The notes beneath the pieces are model-generated. The model made no database searches. It was not told the origin of the DNA and saw nothing but the letters and a program-made list of their open reading frames with translations. Both the position numbers and the translations under genes were made by a program. A DNA stretch of 64,000 bases, taken from the NCBI GenBank assembly GCA_036403235.1, contig DASWRI010000066.1, forward strand, positions 1-64,000. Direction: 5' to 3'. Within the stretch, counting starts at the first letter, position 1; each line of letters begins with the position of its first letter. This stretch comes from JBGTFE01 sp036403235 (lineage in GTDB: Bacteria; Acidobacteriota; Blastocatellia; Pyrinomonadales; Pyrinomonadaceae). This document shows positions 8,976 through 17,424 of the stretch, in pieces.

Positions 8976-9437
8976 CCAAAACCCTGCGCCGCTTGAGATT
9001 TCTTCGAGCGTTTCGGCGATTTCGCGCTCGTCTTCCATTTCGAGCGCAATGTCGGCCATGGCGATAATTCCGGCAAGCTCGCCCGTATCGGTTATAACCG
9101 GGATACGCCGAATTTGTTTGTCACCCATCAGACGTATCGCTTCAAAAACAAAATCGTCTTCGCGCGCCGAAAAAATCTCGGTCGTCATCACGTCGCCGAT
9201 TGGTGTCGAGGCGCTTTTTCCCTCGGCAATAGCGCGCACGACAATATCGCGGTCGGTGACGATGCCGATAAGCTTTCCGCCTTCGACGACGGGCATCGCG
9301 CCCATGTCGCCCTCGCGCATCAGGCGCGCGACTTCCTCTAAGGACATTTCGCGACTCGCCGTCCTGACGCTGCGCGTCATAATTTCGCGGCAGAGCCTTC
9401 GCGCATTCTCCGAAAAATTCTTTTCCGACATATTCAT
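8964..9437 (-). CDS. CBS-domain pair protein
   Basis: The 157 residues hold two CBS domains: one from about 17 to 75 (MTRSVRTASREMSLEEVARLM ... GIVTDRDIV) and one from about 80 to 138 (MTTEIFSAREDDFVFEAIRLM ... AGIIAMADI). Tandem CBS pairs (Bateman modules) bind adenosyl ligands; stand-alone copies are often linked to redox or energy sensing. No catalytic domain is attached. Two in-frame ATGs lie six bases apart (9437 and 9431), so MNMSEK or MSEK is possible. The gene precedes hsp20 and lon on the same strand, which suggests a stress role, but this is inference. Confidence 0.9.
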   Translation of the reverse strand: MNMSEKNFSENARRLCREIMTRSVRTASREMSLEEVARLMREGDMGAMPVVEGGKLIGIVTDRDIVVRAIAEGKSASTPIGDVMTTEIFSAREDDFVFEAIRLMGDKQIRRIPVITDTGELAGIIAMADIALEMEDEREIAETLEEISSGAGFWKKG

Positions 9438-9589
9438 ATTTTGGTTGAGCGCGGGCGAGAAAGCAAGCGAAAGGATTTGCGCCCCGGCAATTTGCGATTT
9501 CTGATTTCTTTGGCAAACTAAACGTGTGCAGAAGATACGCGCCTGAACGAGGGCGCGCCGTCGCCAAAATTCCGTCTTTTAGATTTGTT

Positions 9590-9937
9590 ATGAAAAGAGT
9601 TTTCGAAAATCGCCGCCGGCCCGCTCGCGAAGGAAGAAAAATAACCGTCGGCGCGGTCGAAGCCGTTCCGGCCGGACGCAGCGCGACCGTCAAATTAAAA
9701 GACGGGACGGAAGTCGCGCTCTTTAACGTCAACGGCCATTTTTACGCGACGGAAAATTTCTGCCCGCACAAAGGCTATCCGCTCGCCGACTCGCGTCTTT
9801 ACGGCTCGACGGTCGAATGCGACCTTCACGGCTGGCGCTTCGACGTCCGCAGCGGCGAATGTTTTACGACGCCCGGATGCTCGATTGAATCTTACGAAGT
9901 CTTGATTGAAGACGGAATGATTAAGATTTTGATTTAG
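9590..9937 (+). CDS. Rieske [2Fe-2S] ferredoxin-like protein
   Basis: Small cytosolic Rieske protein of 115 residues, resembling NirD-type or dioxygenase-type ferredoxins. The cluster ligands are visible: C58-P-H60 and C77-x2-H80 (contexts ENFCPHKGYP and ECDLHGWRFD). I chose the ATG at 9590; the upstream extension to 9524 encodes a basic stretch without family similarity. The partner oxygenase or reductase is not in the neighbourhood. The gene converges with the DUF4380-like gene and their ends overlap by four bases. Confidence 0.9.
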   Translation: MKRVFENRRRPAREGRKITVGAVEAVPAGRSATVKLKDGTEVALFNVNGHFYATENFCPHKGYPLADSRLYGSTVECDLHGWRFDVRSGECFTTPGCSIESYEVLIEDGMIKILI

Positions 9938-10812
9938 TCGTTTTTGATTAATTCTTCGACGCCGACGTTTTCGAGCAGCTGCCATCTCTCCGTGTAAATA
10001 ATTGATTCGCTCGCGCCGAGCTTTTGCAGGGGCGAAAGCGATTCAAGCTCGACGAATCCGCCGGAAGTGTAGATTTCCGTGTTCGAATTCATATCCGGAT
10101 AAGACGCGTTTTCAACGAAATCGAAGCGTTTGACGAACAACAGATTTTCCCGCGCGTAGGCCGCCCAGCCCTTTCGATTGAGCACGCCGATTTTTTGCGG
10201 GGTTTGTCGATTTTCATCGACGCGCAGACGAATCGAATCCGTTTCAAATCGCCAGCGCGAATCGGTCAAATTTGTGTAAGACCATAAAGTTAAATTGCGG
10301 ACGGGCAGAAGCGTTTCCGTGCCGTAAGGCTTAAAATCTTCGTTCGGAATTATGCAGACGCCGCCTTCGCGCATAATCGTCAGCGCCCACGCGGCCAGCT
10401 CGATTCGCTTTTTCCCGTAGTTCGTGATGCGATGCTCGACAGTCGCGCCGCTCCCATTTTCGTTCAGGGAAACGATGATTTCCTTCTGCGTTCCGGTCGC
10501 CGTTTCAAGCGGCTGAAAGAGACGCACGGAAAAATCGTTTTCGATAAAATACTCGACCGGCTCGTTATCCGGCGCGTAGGAAAGCGGCATATTTTCCGGC
10601 GCCGCCCAGAGCCTGTGACCGCCGTAAGCGCGCCACTCTCCCAAACGCGTTTCGACTTTCGCGTCCGGCTGAAAACCGAGGATATTTTCGCCGCCCGTTA
10701 GACCGTAAAATAAAACTCTCGGCCCGAAATCGGTGGAAATTACGAGCCGCGCCGCGCCGTTTGAGATTTCGAGGCAATTCGGAAAATTTAAGTATTCGAT
10801 TTGCTGAATCAT
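9934..10812 (-). CDS. DUF4380-like protein (galactose-mutarotase-like fold)
   Basis: The 292-residue protein carries a DUF4380-type pattern: an N-terminal beta-rich start ISNGAARLVISTDFGPRVLFYG, then GGHRLWAAPE near 103-112 and KKRIELAAWALTIM near 160. This family is predicted to have an aldose-1-epimerase-like beta-sandwich; the substrate is unknown and no signal peptide is seen. The His/Glu pair of GGHRLWAAPE may correspond to the sugar-binding edge, but this is inference. A TATAAT hexamer (10819-10824, minus strand) ends exactly six bases before the ATG, so the mRNA is probably leaderless. Divergent from the sigma-factor gene. Confidence 0.75.
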   Translation of the reverse strand: MIQQIEYLNFPNCLEISNGAARLVISTDFGPRVLFYGLTGGENILGFQPDAKVETRLGEWRAYGGHRLWAAPENMPLSYAPDNEPVEYFIENDFSVRLFQPLETATGTQKEIIVSLNENGSGATVEHRITNYGKKRIELAAWALTIMREGGVCIIPNEDFKPYGTETLLPVRNLTLWSYTNLTDSRWRFETDSIRLRVDENRQTPQKIGVLNRKGWAAYARENLLFVKRFDFVENASYPDMNSNTEIYTSGGFVELESLSPLQKLGASESIIYTERWQLLENVGVEELIKND

Positions 10813-10818
10813 ACGTTT

Positions 10819-10824
10819 ATTATA
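10819..10824 (-). promoter_or_regulatory. -10 element TATAAT, six bases before the start codon
   Basis: The consensus -10 hexamer is separated from the ATG at 10812 by ACGTTT read on the complementary strand. Transcription would start at or next to the A of ATG. No strong -35 is visible. Confidence 0.65.
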
Positions 10825-10871
10825 AGCATTCGCCGCCGTTTTCTGCTAAACTTTTCCCGATTCGACACGAG

Positions 10872-11840
10872 ATGACCACAGCGCCGACCGAAAAACATCA
10901 AAACGCGATTGAAGAAGCGACTGCGCGCTTAATCTCGCGCGCCGAAAACGCGCGTCGTCTGGAAATCGCGGATTTGTTTCCGCGCATCTCGCGCGCGCTC
11001 GAAAAATATCTTTTTAACGACCAAGAAAACGCCGGAAATGCGGAAATAAAAGAATTTGTCGAAGCGATTCGGGCCGACGATTTGTGTTTGATAATCGCCT
11101 GCGAGAGCGGCGACGCCGCGGCCTGGGAAGATTTGGTGAAAAACTTCGATTCGACCGTCAAAGCGGCGGCGCGCAAATTTGCAAAAAACGCCGAAGACGC
11201 CGAAGATTTGGCGAGTTCGATTTGGGCCGAGCTTTACGGTTTGCGCGAAGATAAGGACGGAAAATTAAAAACCAAGCTTTCGTATTATTCCGGTCGCGGA
11301 AGTCTCGCGGGCTGGCTGCGCGCCGTCACGAATCAGCTGGCAATCGACCAATTTCGGAAAGAATCAAAGTTTGTCCAAATCGAAGAAATAAGAGAATTTG
11401 AAAATCTGGCAAACGAATCTTCGGAAAAGACGGATAATTCGAGCGTCGTCTCGCACGCGGAAAACCCCGAGGAAATCCTGACCGAAAAGCGGACGTCAAA
11501 AGACGTTTCCGAAGCCTTGAAACAGGCGATTGACGCGCTCGAAGCGGAAGACAAATTAATCTTGAAACTTTATTATTTTGACGACTTAAAGCTCAAAGAC
11601 ATCGGAAACGCGCTCGGTTTTCACGAAGCGACGGCGAGCCGAAAGCTCGTCCGCGTCCAGTCGGAAATCAGAAAATCGGTCGAAAAGATTTTGCGCACGC
11701 AGCACGGCTGGAGCGAACCGGAAGTCAAACGTTATCTCGCGGAAACGGCGTCAAAACTCGGTATCAGCTTTGAAAAATTGTTTACGATTTTGCTGGTTCT
11801 CGGGCTGGTGCAAGAATTTTTTGGAAAAGGCGTTCTTTAA
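10872..11840 (+). CDS. Sigma-70 family RNA polymerase sigma factor with hydrophobic C-terminus
   Basis: The 322-residue protein has sigma region 2 at about 80-155 (DAAAWEDLVKNFDSTVKAAA ... GSLAGWLRAVTNQLAIDQFR) and region 4 at about 215-275 (AIDALEAEDKLILKLYYFDD then LKDIGNALGFHEATASRK, a helix-turn-helix). No region 1.2 or 3 is evident, so it is ECF-like though longer. Two oddities stand out: an extra acidic/helical N-terminus of about 75 residues, and a hydrophobic C-terminal segment (KLFTILLVLGLVQEFF, about 301-316) that could be a membrane or protein-contact helix. The next gene encodes a zinc-finger membrane protein of anti-sigma type. The ATG at 10872 is preferred to an upstream frame that overlaps the divergent promoter. 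Confidence 0.88.
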   Translation: MTTAPTEKHQNAIEEATARLISRAENARRLEIADLFPRISRALEKYLFNDQENAGNAEIKEFVEAIRADDLCLIIACESGDAAAWEDLVKNFDSTVKAAARKFAKNAEDAEDLASSIWAELYGLREDKDGKLKTKLSYYSGRGSLAGWLRAVTNQLAIDQFRKESKFVQIEEIREFENLANESSEKTDNSSVVSHAENPEEILTEKRTSKDVSEALKQAIDALEAEDKLILKLYYFDDLKLKDIGNALGFHEATASRKLVRVQSEIRKSVEKILRTQHGWSEPEVKRYLAETASKLGISFEKLFTILLVLGLVQEFFGKGVL

Positions 11841-11989
11841 CGTGGGAAAGGATTTTCGCTGCCGGAGACACAAAGGAATTAAAACAGAATGGACAGGATT
11901 TACAGGATAAAAAACAAAGACTTCGCAAAAACTTTGAAAATTATTTTTTCCGACTCCGTGTTCTCTGTGTCTCTGCGGTGAATAGAAAA

Positions 11990-13063
11990 ATGGAATTAGA
12001 TTTCGACAAGGAAATAGACGCAATTCTGCGACGGGCGCGGGAAAGTGAAACTGCGTTGGCGGCGGCAAATCAAGCCGTTCACATGGACGCCGACGAAATT
12101 GCAGCTTTCGCCGAAAACGCGCTTCCGGAAGCGTCGAAAATGCGTTTCACGGCGCATCTGGCCGACTGCGCCCGCTGTCGAAAAATTCTCTCCGGCGTGA
12201 TTTTGCCCGGCTCCGAAACAAAAAGCGAAATCGCGCTCGCCGACGAAAAAGCGACGGTCGTGACGGCCGTTCCCTGGTATAGACGCCTGTTCCAGTTTCC
12301 GAATCTGGCGTATTCGCTCGGCGCGCTGGCGCTCGTCTGCGGCGGTTTGCTTGCTTTTATGGCTTTGCAGAGTCTCAATTCTTTTCAAAATGCGGACGTT
12401 TCGCGCGTCAGCAATAAAACTCTCGACACGAGAAGCGAGCCGATGCAGATGAACGCAAATTCTACGGCAAATACGGCTATGAGCGCGCCGAGCAATACGA
12501 ATTCCGCTTCAGTCTATACTCCAAGCGCGACGCCGCAATCCGGCGGCGCGATGGCTTCAAACTCAGCGGCGACCAAAGCGCCGAACGACGCGCCGTTTCC
12601 GGCGATAAGCCAGCCGCAGCGCCGAGACGAAGATACGAAGGTCGCAAAAAACAATCCTTTTCAAGTCGACGGCGCGGAAGACAAACCGCAGGCGACAAAA
12701 GAAGAAAATAAGCGCGCGGAGGTTGCCGGAAGTACAAAAGACGACCAAAACGTGCAGACCGAAAAGCAATCCGTGGCGGATTCGACCGTCGCTCTGGCCG
12801 CGCCGAAAAAAGCGCGCGAATCGGCCGACAAAACTAAAACCGTAAATTCGGCGGACGGCGAAACGACGAGCGCGGGCGGCAAAACTTTCCGCCGCTCCGC
12901 CAACGTCTGGTACGATACGGCGTATCAAAATCAAGCCACGACCAACGTCACGCGCGGCACGAGCGAATATAAAAAACTCGACAAGGATTTGCGCGTCATC
13001 GTCGAAAATCTGGGCGGAACAGTCGTGATTGTGTGGAAAGGCCGGGCCTACCGGATTCGGTAA
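11990..13063 (+). CDS. Zinc-finger anti-sigma-like membrane protein
   Basis: The 357-residue protein begins with a cytoplasmic domain containing HLADCARCRK (H56-x3-C60-x2-C63), the ZAS zinc motif of anti-sigma factors, followed by one membrane helix at about 107-126 (LGALALVCGGLLAFMALQSL). The extracytoplasmic part is low-complexity, rich in Asn, Ala, Ser, Thr and Lys, then a short C-terminal domain (about 300-357) with VIVENLGGTVVIVWKGRAYR. It follows the sigma factor gene by about 150 bases, so a sigma/anti-sigma pair is likely. A GTG at 11978 is an alternative start; it lies inside a CTCTGTGTCTCTGCGGTG repeat, so I prefer the ATG. Confidence 0.8.
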   Translation: MELDFDKEIDAILRRARESETALAAANQAVHMDADEIAAFAENALPEASKMRFTAHLADCARCRKILSGVILPGSETKSEIALADEKATVVTAVPWYRRLFQFPNLAYSLGALALVCGGLLAFMALQSLNSFQNADVSRVSNKTLDTRSEPMQMNANSTANTAMSAPSNTNSASVYTPSATPQSGGAMASNSAATKAPNDAPFPAISQPQRRDEDTKVAKNNPFQVDGAEDKPQATKEENKRAEVAGSTKDDQNVQTEKQSVADSTVALAAPKKARESADKTKTVNSADGETTSAGGKTFRRSANVWYDTAYQNQATTNVTRGTSEYKKLDKDLRVIVENLGGTVVIVWKGRAYRIR

Positions 13064-13068
13064 TATTT

Positions 13069-13683
13069 ATGAAGATTTTTCCCGCAATTTTTATTTTTAT
13101 TTTTTGTTTTAGCGCCTGCGGAAAAATCGAAACTCTCACCAACCTGACGCAGCAGAAAATCGAAACCGAAAAAACGGAAACCGAGCAGCCCGACGGGCCG
13201 CCGATTCTGGAAATTAGGCGGGACGCGAGAGGATTGTGGAGTTTTCCCGGCAAAACGCTTTTTTTTAATTTGTATGAAAACGGCGTTATCAAGTTTGAAT
13301 ACGAAGACGAGAAAAAAATAGTCAAGGGAAAAATAAACCAGAAAGCCGAAGAGATAAGCACACCGGCGCGCGCAAAAATCAGCAGTGAAGAGCTGCAAAA
13401 ATTTAACGAACTGCTCAAATCGGAGGATTTTCAAAAAACGAAAGTCGATTACAAACGAAAATGCTGCTGCACGGATGCGTTTGTCGATTTCAAAATCAGT
13501 TTTACAAACAGCTTGAAGCAAAAAATTATTAATCTGAACAATTATTGCGGTCTCGGCGAATTGACGAATCCGCAAGCGCCCAAAATTTCCGACTTTCCGA
13601 AAGTTTTAACCGATTTGCTAATTTTGACGGAAAATCTGAGAGCGAAATACCTTCCCGAAAAATCTTCCAATCAACCCGAATAA
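13069..13683 (+). CDS. Putative lipoprotein, unknown function
   Basis: The 204-residue protein starts with a lipoprotein signal (hydrophobic IFPAIFIFIF then FSAC, lipobox Cys at about residue 15). I do not recognise a named family with certainty. The body has beta-type segments with ENGVIKFEYED and ISSEELQKFNELLKSEDFQK, then KCCCTDAF and a C-terminal helix. The layout (signal, beta strands, an 'ISxEEfqkf...sexFq' helix, beta strands) recalls the DUF6438 type and resembles the lipoprotein at 61110-61772, so the two may be distant paralogues. The ATG at 13069 follows the previous stop by five bases. Confidence 0.7.
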   Translation: MKIFPAIFIFIFCFSACGKIETLTNLTQQKIETEKTETEQPDGPPILEIRRDARGLWSFPGKTLFFNLYENGVIKFEYEDEKKIVKGKINQKAEEISTPARAKISSEELQKFNELLKSEDFQKTKVDYKRKCCCTDAFVDFKISFTNSLKQKIINLNNYCGLGELTNPQAPKISDFPKVLTDLLILTENLRAKYLPEKSSNQPE

Positions 13684-13687
13684 AAGT

Positions 13688-13693
13688 TAAAAT
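13688..13693 (+). promoter_or_regulatory. -10 element TAAAAT, six bases before the start codon
   Basis: TAAAAT followed by GCTTTT and then the ATG at 13700. The spacing is identical to that at 10819-10824 and 33665-33670, which suggests a leaderless transcript. Confidence 0.5.
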
Positions 13694-13699
13694 GCTTTT

Positions 13700-15676
13700 A
13701 TGAAAGCAGTTTTTCTTTTGTCTTTTTTATTCCTTTTCTCGATTCTCTCAAACGCGCAGCCGGTCTGGAACGCCAATCTCGACAGTAAGATAGCGTTTTA
13801 TCAAACGACCGATTTCGGCATCGTTCTGGCCGGAACCGGCGGCTCGCTCTACGCGCTCGACGCGCAGACGGGCGAAAGACTCTGGCGCATAAATCATAAA
13901 GGTCTCGACGAAACTTCGATTACGCCGATTCCTTCGACCGATTTGATTTTGCTTTCGATTGATGAAGGCGATAAAGCGCGCGTCGAGGCCGTCGATTTGC
14001 TTTCGGGCGAAACGCTCTGGCAAAGCGAAAAGGTCAAAGGCGACGTGATGCAGCTCGCGGTCGAGCCCGAACAGGATTTGCTCGCGCTCGTTCTGGTCAA
14101 AAAAGCAAAAGGCAAAATCGGCGATGAATTTAAACGGACGCCCGTCGTCCATGTTCTCCGGCTTTCAAACGGCGACGAGCTTTGGAAAAAAGATTTGGAA
14201 TCCGACATCCAGATGATGCCCGCCAATTTTACGGAAAACGCTGACGTCGCATACACGCTCGACAATTATCGCCCGCCGTTGATGCTCGACGGCAAACTTT
14301 ATCTTTTTTACGAGGGCGCGACCAGCTTTGACGCAAAAACCGGCCGGGAAGGCGAGCGCGAGCGATTCAAAATTAACGAAGACGGCCTGGCGCTGACCGA
14401 AGCCGACCCGGTTTTTGACGAGAAAAACATTTACACATCGGGCCGCGGAAAGGTGCGCGCCGTCAATCGCAAAACCGGAAAAGTGGATTGGGAAGCGAAG
14501 GATTTGGGCGTGACGCCCGAGATGGCGGTCGTCGGAAACGTTTTATACGTCAGAACCGGCGGCCAGTTTACGCGCATCAAGGACGGCGAAACGGACGAAA
14601 AAGGCCCTTTCGGCGTTTCGGCCATCGACACCAAAAACGGCAAAACGCTCTGGCGCTACAAAGGCGCGGACAAAGGTTTGACGAATTTTGTTTTCGCCGA
14701 CGCCGGCAAGATTCTGGTCGCCGACAAAGACGATTTAATCGAGATTGACGCGCGAACGGGCAAGAAAATCACCGAGTTTGAACACAAAGTCGAAAAAGCG
14801 CAGTTTATTTTGATAAACGAAAGCGGCGCGGCGGTCGTCGGCGGACGCGACGAAATTGCGGCTTTTTCGATTGCCGAACGCGAAACGCGAAATGCGGAAT
14901 TGAAAAATCAGGGCGATGCGCAATTTCAAAACTCGTTTCTCGAAATCAAAACTCAAAACTCAAAGCTCAAAACTCAAAACGAGCTCTGGCGCGTCAAACA
15001 CAAAGCGCCTTCGCGCGGCGTTTTCCGCATCGTCGCCGGAATCGCTCTGCGCGCCGCCGCGCTCTATTTCAGATACGGCGGTCTGGCGACTTCGGCTTTA
15101 AATATTATTCAGGGCGCAAACGTCGCGCGTTCGATTTTGTCGCTTCGCTGGTCGGGCTTAAAATCGCGCTTTTCGTCGTTTGATTTGACGACGCTGGCGA
15201 CGAATTCGGCGAAAAATTACATCGCCAACCGCATCAGCGTGTTCGGCGTCGCCGCGCGCACGCCGAATCTCTTAAATCGCATCAACGGTTTGCAGATAAA
15301 CATTCCGACTTCTTCAGGCATTCGCGGGCAAATTATCGGCGGCGCGATAAATCGAGCGACGCCGACGCGCGCCGACGTGCAGGAAAGCCTGCTCGACCGG
15401 CTCGACCCGGTCCGGCAGGTCGAAAAGCTTTCCGATTATCTTCTGCGCCGCAAGCGTCTGGCCGATTTACGCGGAAATTATATGTATTTTTACACGGATT
15501 TGCCGAAGCCGTTTGATAAAAAAGGCCTCGTCGGCGTCAACGTTCACACGGGCAAAGACACGCGTTTCGTTTTAATCTCCGACCCCGACGCGCGTTTTAC
15601 GACCGACGAAACCGTCGGTCTGCTTTATTCGGCGGACGGCAATAAATTGCAGGCGTTTGACGTTTTGGACAAGTGA
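13700..15676 (+). CDS. Secreted PQQ-like beta-propeller protein
   Basis: The 658-residue protein has a signal peptide (MKAVFLLSFLFLFSILSNAQ) and repeated PQQ-type propeller blades: YALDAQTGERLWR near 49-62, VDLLSGETLWQS, LRLSNGDELWKK, VNRKTGKVDWEA, IDTKNGKTLWRY, IDARTGKKITEF. It lacks quinoprotein dehydrogenase catalytic residues that I can see, so it may be a scaffold or sensor. The C-terminal 200 residues include a hydrophobic segment (FRIVAGIALRAAALYFRYGG) and are unlike propeller. Oddity: residues 393-430 (RNAELKNQGDAQFQNS to KTQNELW) are encoded by heptanucleotide tracts and look like an insertion. Confidence 0.85.
   Translation: MKAVFLLSFLFLFSILSNAQPVWNANLDSKIAFYQTTDFGIVLAGTGGSLYALDAQTGERLWRINHKGLDETSITPIPSTDLILLSIDEGDKARVEAVDLLSGETLWQSEKVKGDVMQLAVEPEQDLLALVLVKKAKGKIGDEFKRTPVVHVLRLSNGDELWKKDLESDIQMMPANFTENADVAYTLDNYRPPLMLDGKLYLFYEGATSFDAKTGREGERERFKINEDGLALTEADPVFDEKNIYTSGRGKVRAVNRKTGKVDWEAKDLGVTPEMAVVGNVLYVRTGGQFTRIKDGETDEKGPFGVSAIDTKNGKTLWRYKGADKGLTNFVFADAGKILVADKDDLIEIDARTGKKITEFEHKVEKAQFILINESGAAVVGGRDEIAAFSIAERETRNAELKNQGDAQFQNSFLEIKTQNSKLKTQNELWRVKHKAPSRGVFRIVAGIALRAAALYFRYGGLATSALNIIQGANVARSILSLRWSGLKSRFSSFDLTTLATNSAKNYIANRISVFGVAARTPNLLNRINGLQINIPTSSGIRGQIIGGAINRATPTRADVQESLLDRLDPVRQVEKLSDYLLRRKRLADLRGNYMYFYTDLPKPFDKKGLVGVNVHTGKDTRFVLISDPDARFTTDETVGLLYSADGNKLQAFDVLDK
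14877..14980 (+). repeat. Heptanucleotide tracts inside the PQQ-protein gene
   Basis: AACGCGA twice and AATGCGG (14877-14897), then ACTCAAA, ACTCAAA, GCTCAAA and ACTCAAA (14951-14978). The reading frame stays open across both tracts. Confidence 0.85.
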
Positions 15677-15704
15677 TTTTCAATACACGGATTTTAAAAT
15701 AAAT

Positions 15705-15777
15705 TAACCGCAGATTTGCGCGGATAGACACGGATAATTTTTCTAAATCCGTGAGCATCTGTGTTAATCTGTGGTTT
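15705..15777. repeat. Inverted repeat, 31-base arms, CCGCAGAT/ATCTGTGG type
   Basis: The left arm 15705-15735 (TAACCGCAGATTTGCGCGGA onward) and the right arm 15747-15777 (ending in TTAATCTGTGGTTT) are imperfect reverse complements with an 11-base loop. The arms also break into seven-base steps. It lies between the PQQ protein and the M28 peptidase and could act as a transcript-end hairpin. Confidence 0.8.
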
Positions 15778-15803
15778 CATTTCCTTTTTGCTAATTCAAA
15801 ACT

Positions 15804-17168
15804 ATGAAATCAAAAATTATTTTTGTTTTGTTTCTGTGTCTCTGTGTCTCTGTGGTTCATTCCTTCGCGCAGAAAGCGCAGAAAAAGGCGAAGCCGAACG
15901 CCGATATTCAAAAAATGCTGAAGGAAATTTCGGCGAAAAATATCGAAAATTCGATTCGCAAGCTCGTTTCCTTCGGCACGCGCAACACTTTGTCCGAGCA
16001 GAATAATCCGGCGCGCGGCATCGGCGCGGCGCGCGACTGGATTTACGCGGAATTTCAAAAAATCGCGACCGATTGCGGAAATTGCCTGACCGTCGAAAAG
16101 CAGTCGTTCGAACAGCCGAAAGCCAATCGCGTTCCGCAGCCGACCGTTTTGACAAACGTCGTCGCCACTTTGAAAGGCGCTGCCGACCCGGATAGAGTTT
16201 ACGTCGTTTCCGGTCATTACGATTCGATGTGCACGTCGCCGACGGACGCGGCGTGCGACGCGCCGGGCGCCAACGACGACGCTTCCGGTTCGGCGGCCGT
16301 TATCGAGATGGCGCGCGTCATGAGCAAGCGAAAATTTGACGCGACGATAATTTTTATGACCGTCGCGGGCGAAGAACAAGGCCTGCTCGGCGCGACCTAT
16401 TTTGCCGAGCAGGCGAAGCAGAAAAAGATGGACATCGAGGCAATGTTCACCAACGACATCATCGGCGGCGCGATGCTTTTCAAAAATGCGGCCAACCGGC
16501 AGACCGTTCGCGTTTTCAGCGAAGGCGTTCCGTCGAACGAAACCGAAGCCGAGGCAAACACACGGCGCGGAACGGGCGGCGAAAACGATTCGGCTTCGCG
16601 CCAGCTCGCCCGCTTTGTAAAGGAAACCGCCGATTTATACTCGCCGAAATTCAGCGTGATTATGGTTTATCGCCGCGACCGATATTTGCGCGGCGGCGAC
16701 CACATTCCGTTTCTCGAACGCGGATTTACCGCCGTCCGCATTACCGAGACGAACGAAGATTACAACCGGCAGCATCAAAATGTGCGGACGGAAAACGGCG
16801 TCGAATACGGCGATTTGCCCGATTTCGTCGATTTTGAATACGTCGCCAACGTCGCGCGCGTCAACGCCGCATCGCTGGCGCGGCTGGCGCTTGCCCCGGC
16901 GCGCCCGAAAAACGTCGGCATGGTGACGGCGCGGCTCGGAAACGACACGGAGCTTAAATGGGACGCCGTCCCGGCAGCGGATTTGGCGGGTTACGAAATC
17001 GTCTGGCGCGACACGACTTCTCCGGTCTGGACAAATTCTTTGAGCGTCGGAAACGTGCAGAATTTTGTGATGAAAGCGATGTCGAAGGACAATTATTTTT
17101 TCGGCGTGCGCGCCGTCGATAAAGACGGAAATAAAAGTCCGGTGAGCTTTCCGAAGCCGGTCAGGTAA
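15804..17168 (+). CDS. Secreted M28-family zinc metallopeptidase
   Basis: The 454-residue protein has a signal peptide (LFLCLCVSVVHSFAQ) and an M28 catalytic domain with metal ligands visible in VVSGHYDSM (H138, D140), GANDDASG (D158), TVAGEEQG (E190/E191) and GGDHIPFLERG (His near 308). M28 enzymes are exported aminopeptidases with two Zn ions. The C-terminal 90 residues (about 365-454) resemble a fibronectin type III domain (ELKWDAVPAADLAGYEIVWR). The signal-peptide codons overlap a CTGTGTCTCTGTGTCTCTG repeat like those found between genes, so the leader may have been recruited from repeat DNA. Confidence 0.93.
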   Translation: MKSKIIFVLFLCLCVSVVHSFAQKAQKKAKPNADIQKMLKEISAKNIENSIRKLVSFGTRNTLSEQNNPARGIGAARDWIYAEFQKIATDCGNCLTVEKQSFEQPKANRVPQPTVLTNVVATLKGAADPDRVYVVSGHYDSMCTSPTDAACDAPGANDDASGSAAVIEMARVMSKRKFDATIIFMTVAGEEQGLLGATYFAEQAKQKKMDIEAMFTNDIIGGAMLFKNAANRQTVRVFSEGVPSNETEAEANTRRGTGGENDSASRQLARFVKETADLYSPKFSVIMVYRRDRYLRGGDHIPFLERGFTAVRITETNEDYNRQHQNVRTENGVEYGDLPDFVDFEYVANVARVNAASLARLALAPARPKNVGMVTARLGNDTELKWDAVPAADLAGYEIVWRDTTSPVWTNSLSVGNVQNFVMKAMSKDNYFFGVRAVDKDGNKSPVSFPKPVR

Positions 17169-17212
17169 ATTGAAAAAATCGTTTTAATTACTAAAAAAGG
17201 TTGTTTATATAA

Positions 17213-17347
17213 ATTTCCTGTAATAAAATTCTGAAACGTCGTTTGTATCTCGATTTGCGCCGGAAAAGCGCTCTGCAAGTGCCGGACGCGGTCGAGATTC
17301 CGCTGCCGAAAGCGCGCCCGGCGATGCCGGAATTAGAGTTGGTTTGA
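17213..17347 (+). pseudogene. Possible C-terminal remnant of a lost gene
   Basis: A frame of 44 sense codons, open from 17213 to a TGA at 17345-17347, encodes LYLDLRRKSALQ then VPDAVEIPLPKARPAMPELE near its end. Codon use matches the real genes nearby (Lys AAA, GCG, CCG, GAT/GAC), but there is no start codon before the last few residues. It may be the tail of a decayed gene. No family is recognised. Confidence 0.35.
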
Positions 17348-17360
17348 GATTAAAGGAAAA

Positions 17361-17396
17361 GGCAGGCAGCTTATAAAATATTGCTGCCTGCCTTTT
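17361..17396. terminator. Bidirectional intrinsic terminator
   Basis: GGCAGGCAGC (17361-17370) and GCTGCCTGCC (17383-17392) form a perfect 10-bp stem with a 12-base loop. T-runs follow on both strands. It ends the gene at 17425-17964 (minus) and can stop read-through from the M28 peptidase. Confidence 0.9.
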
Positions 17397-17424
17397 CGAT
17401 TAAAAACCGCCCGGTTAGGCGAAA

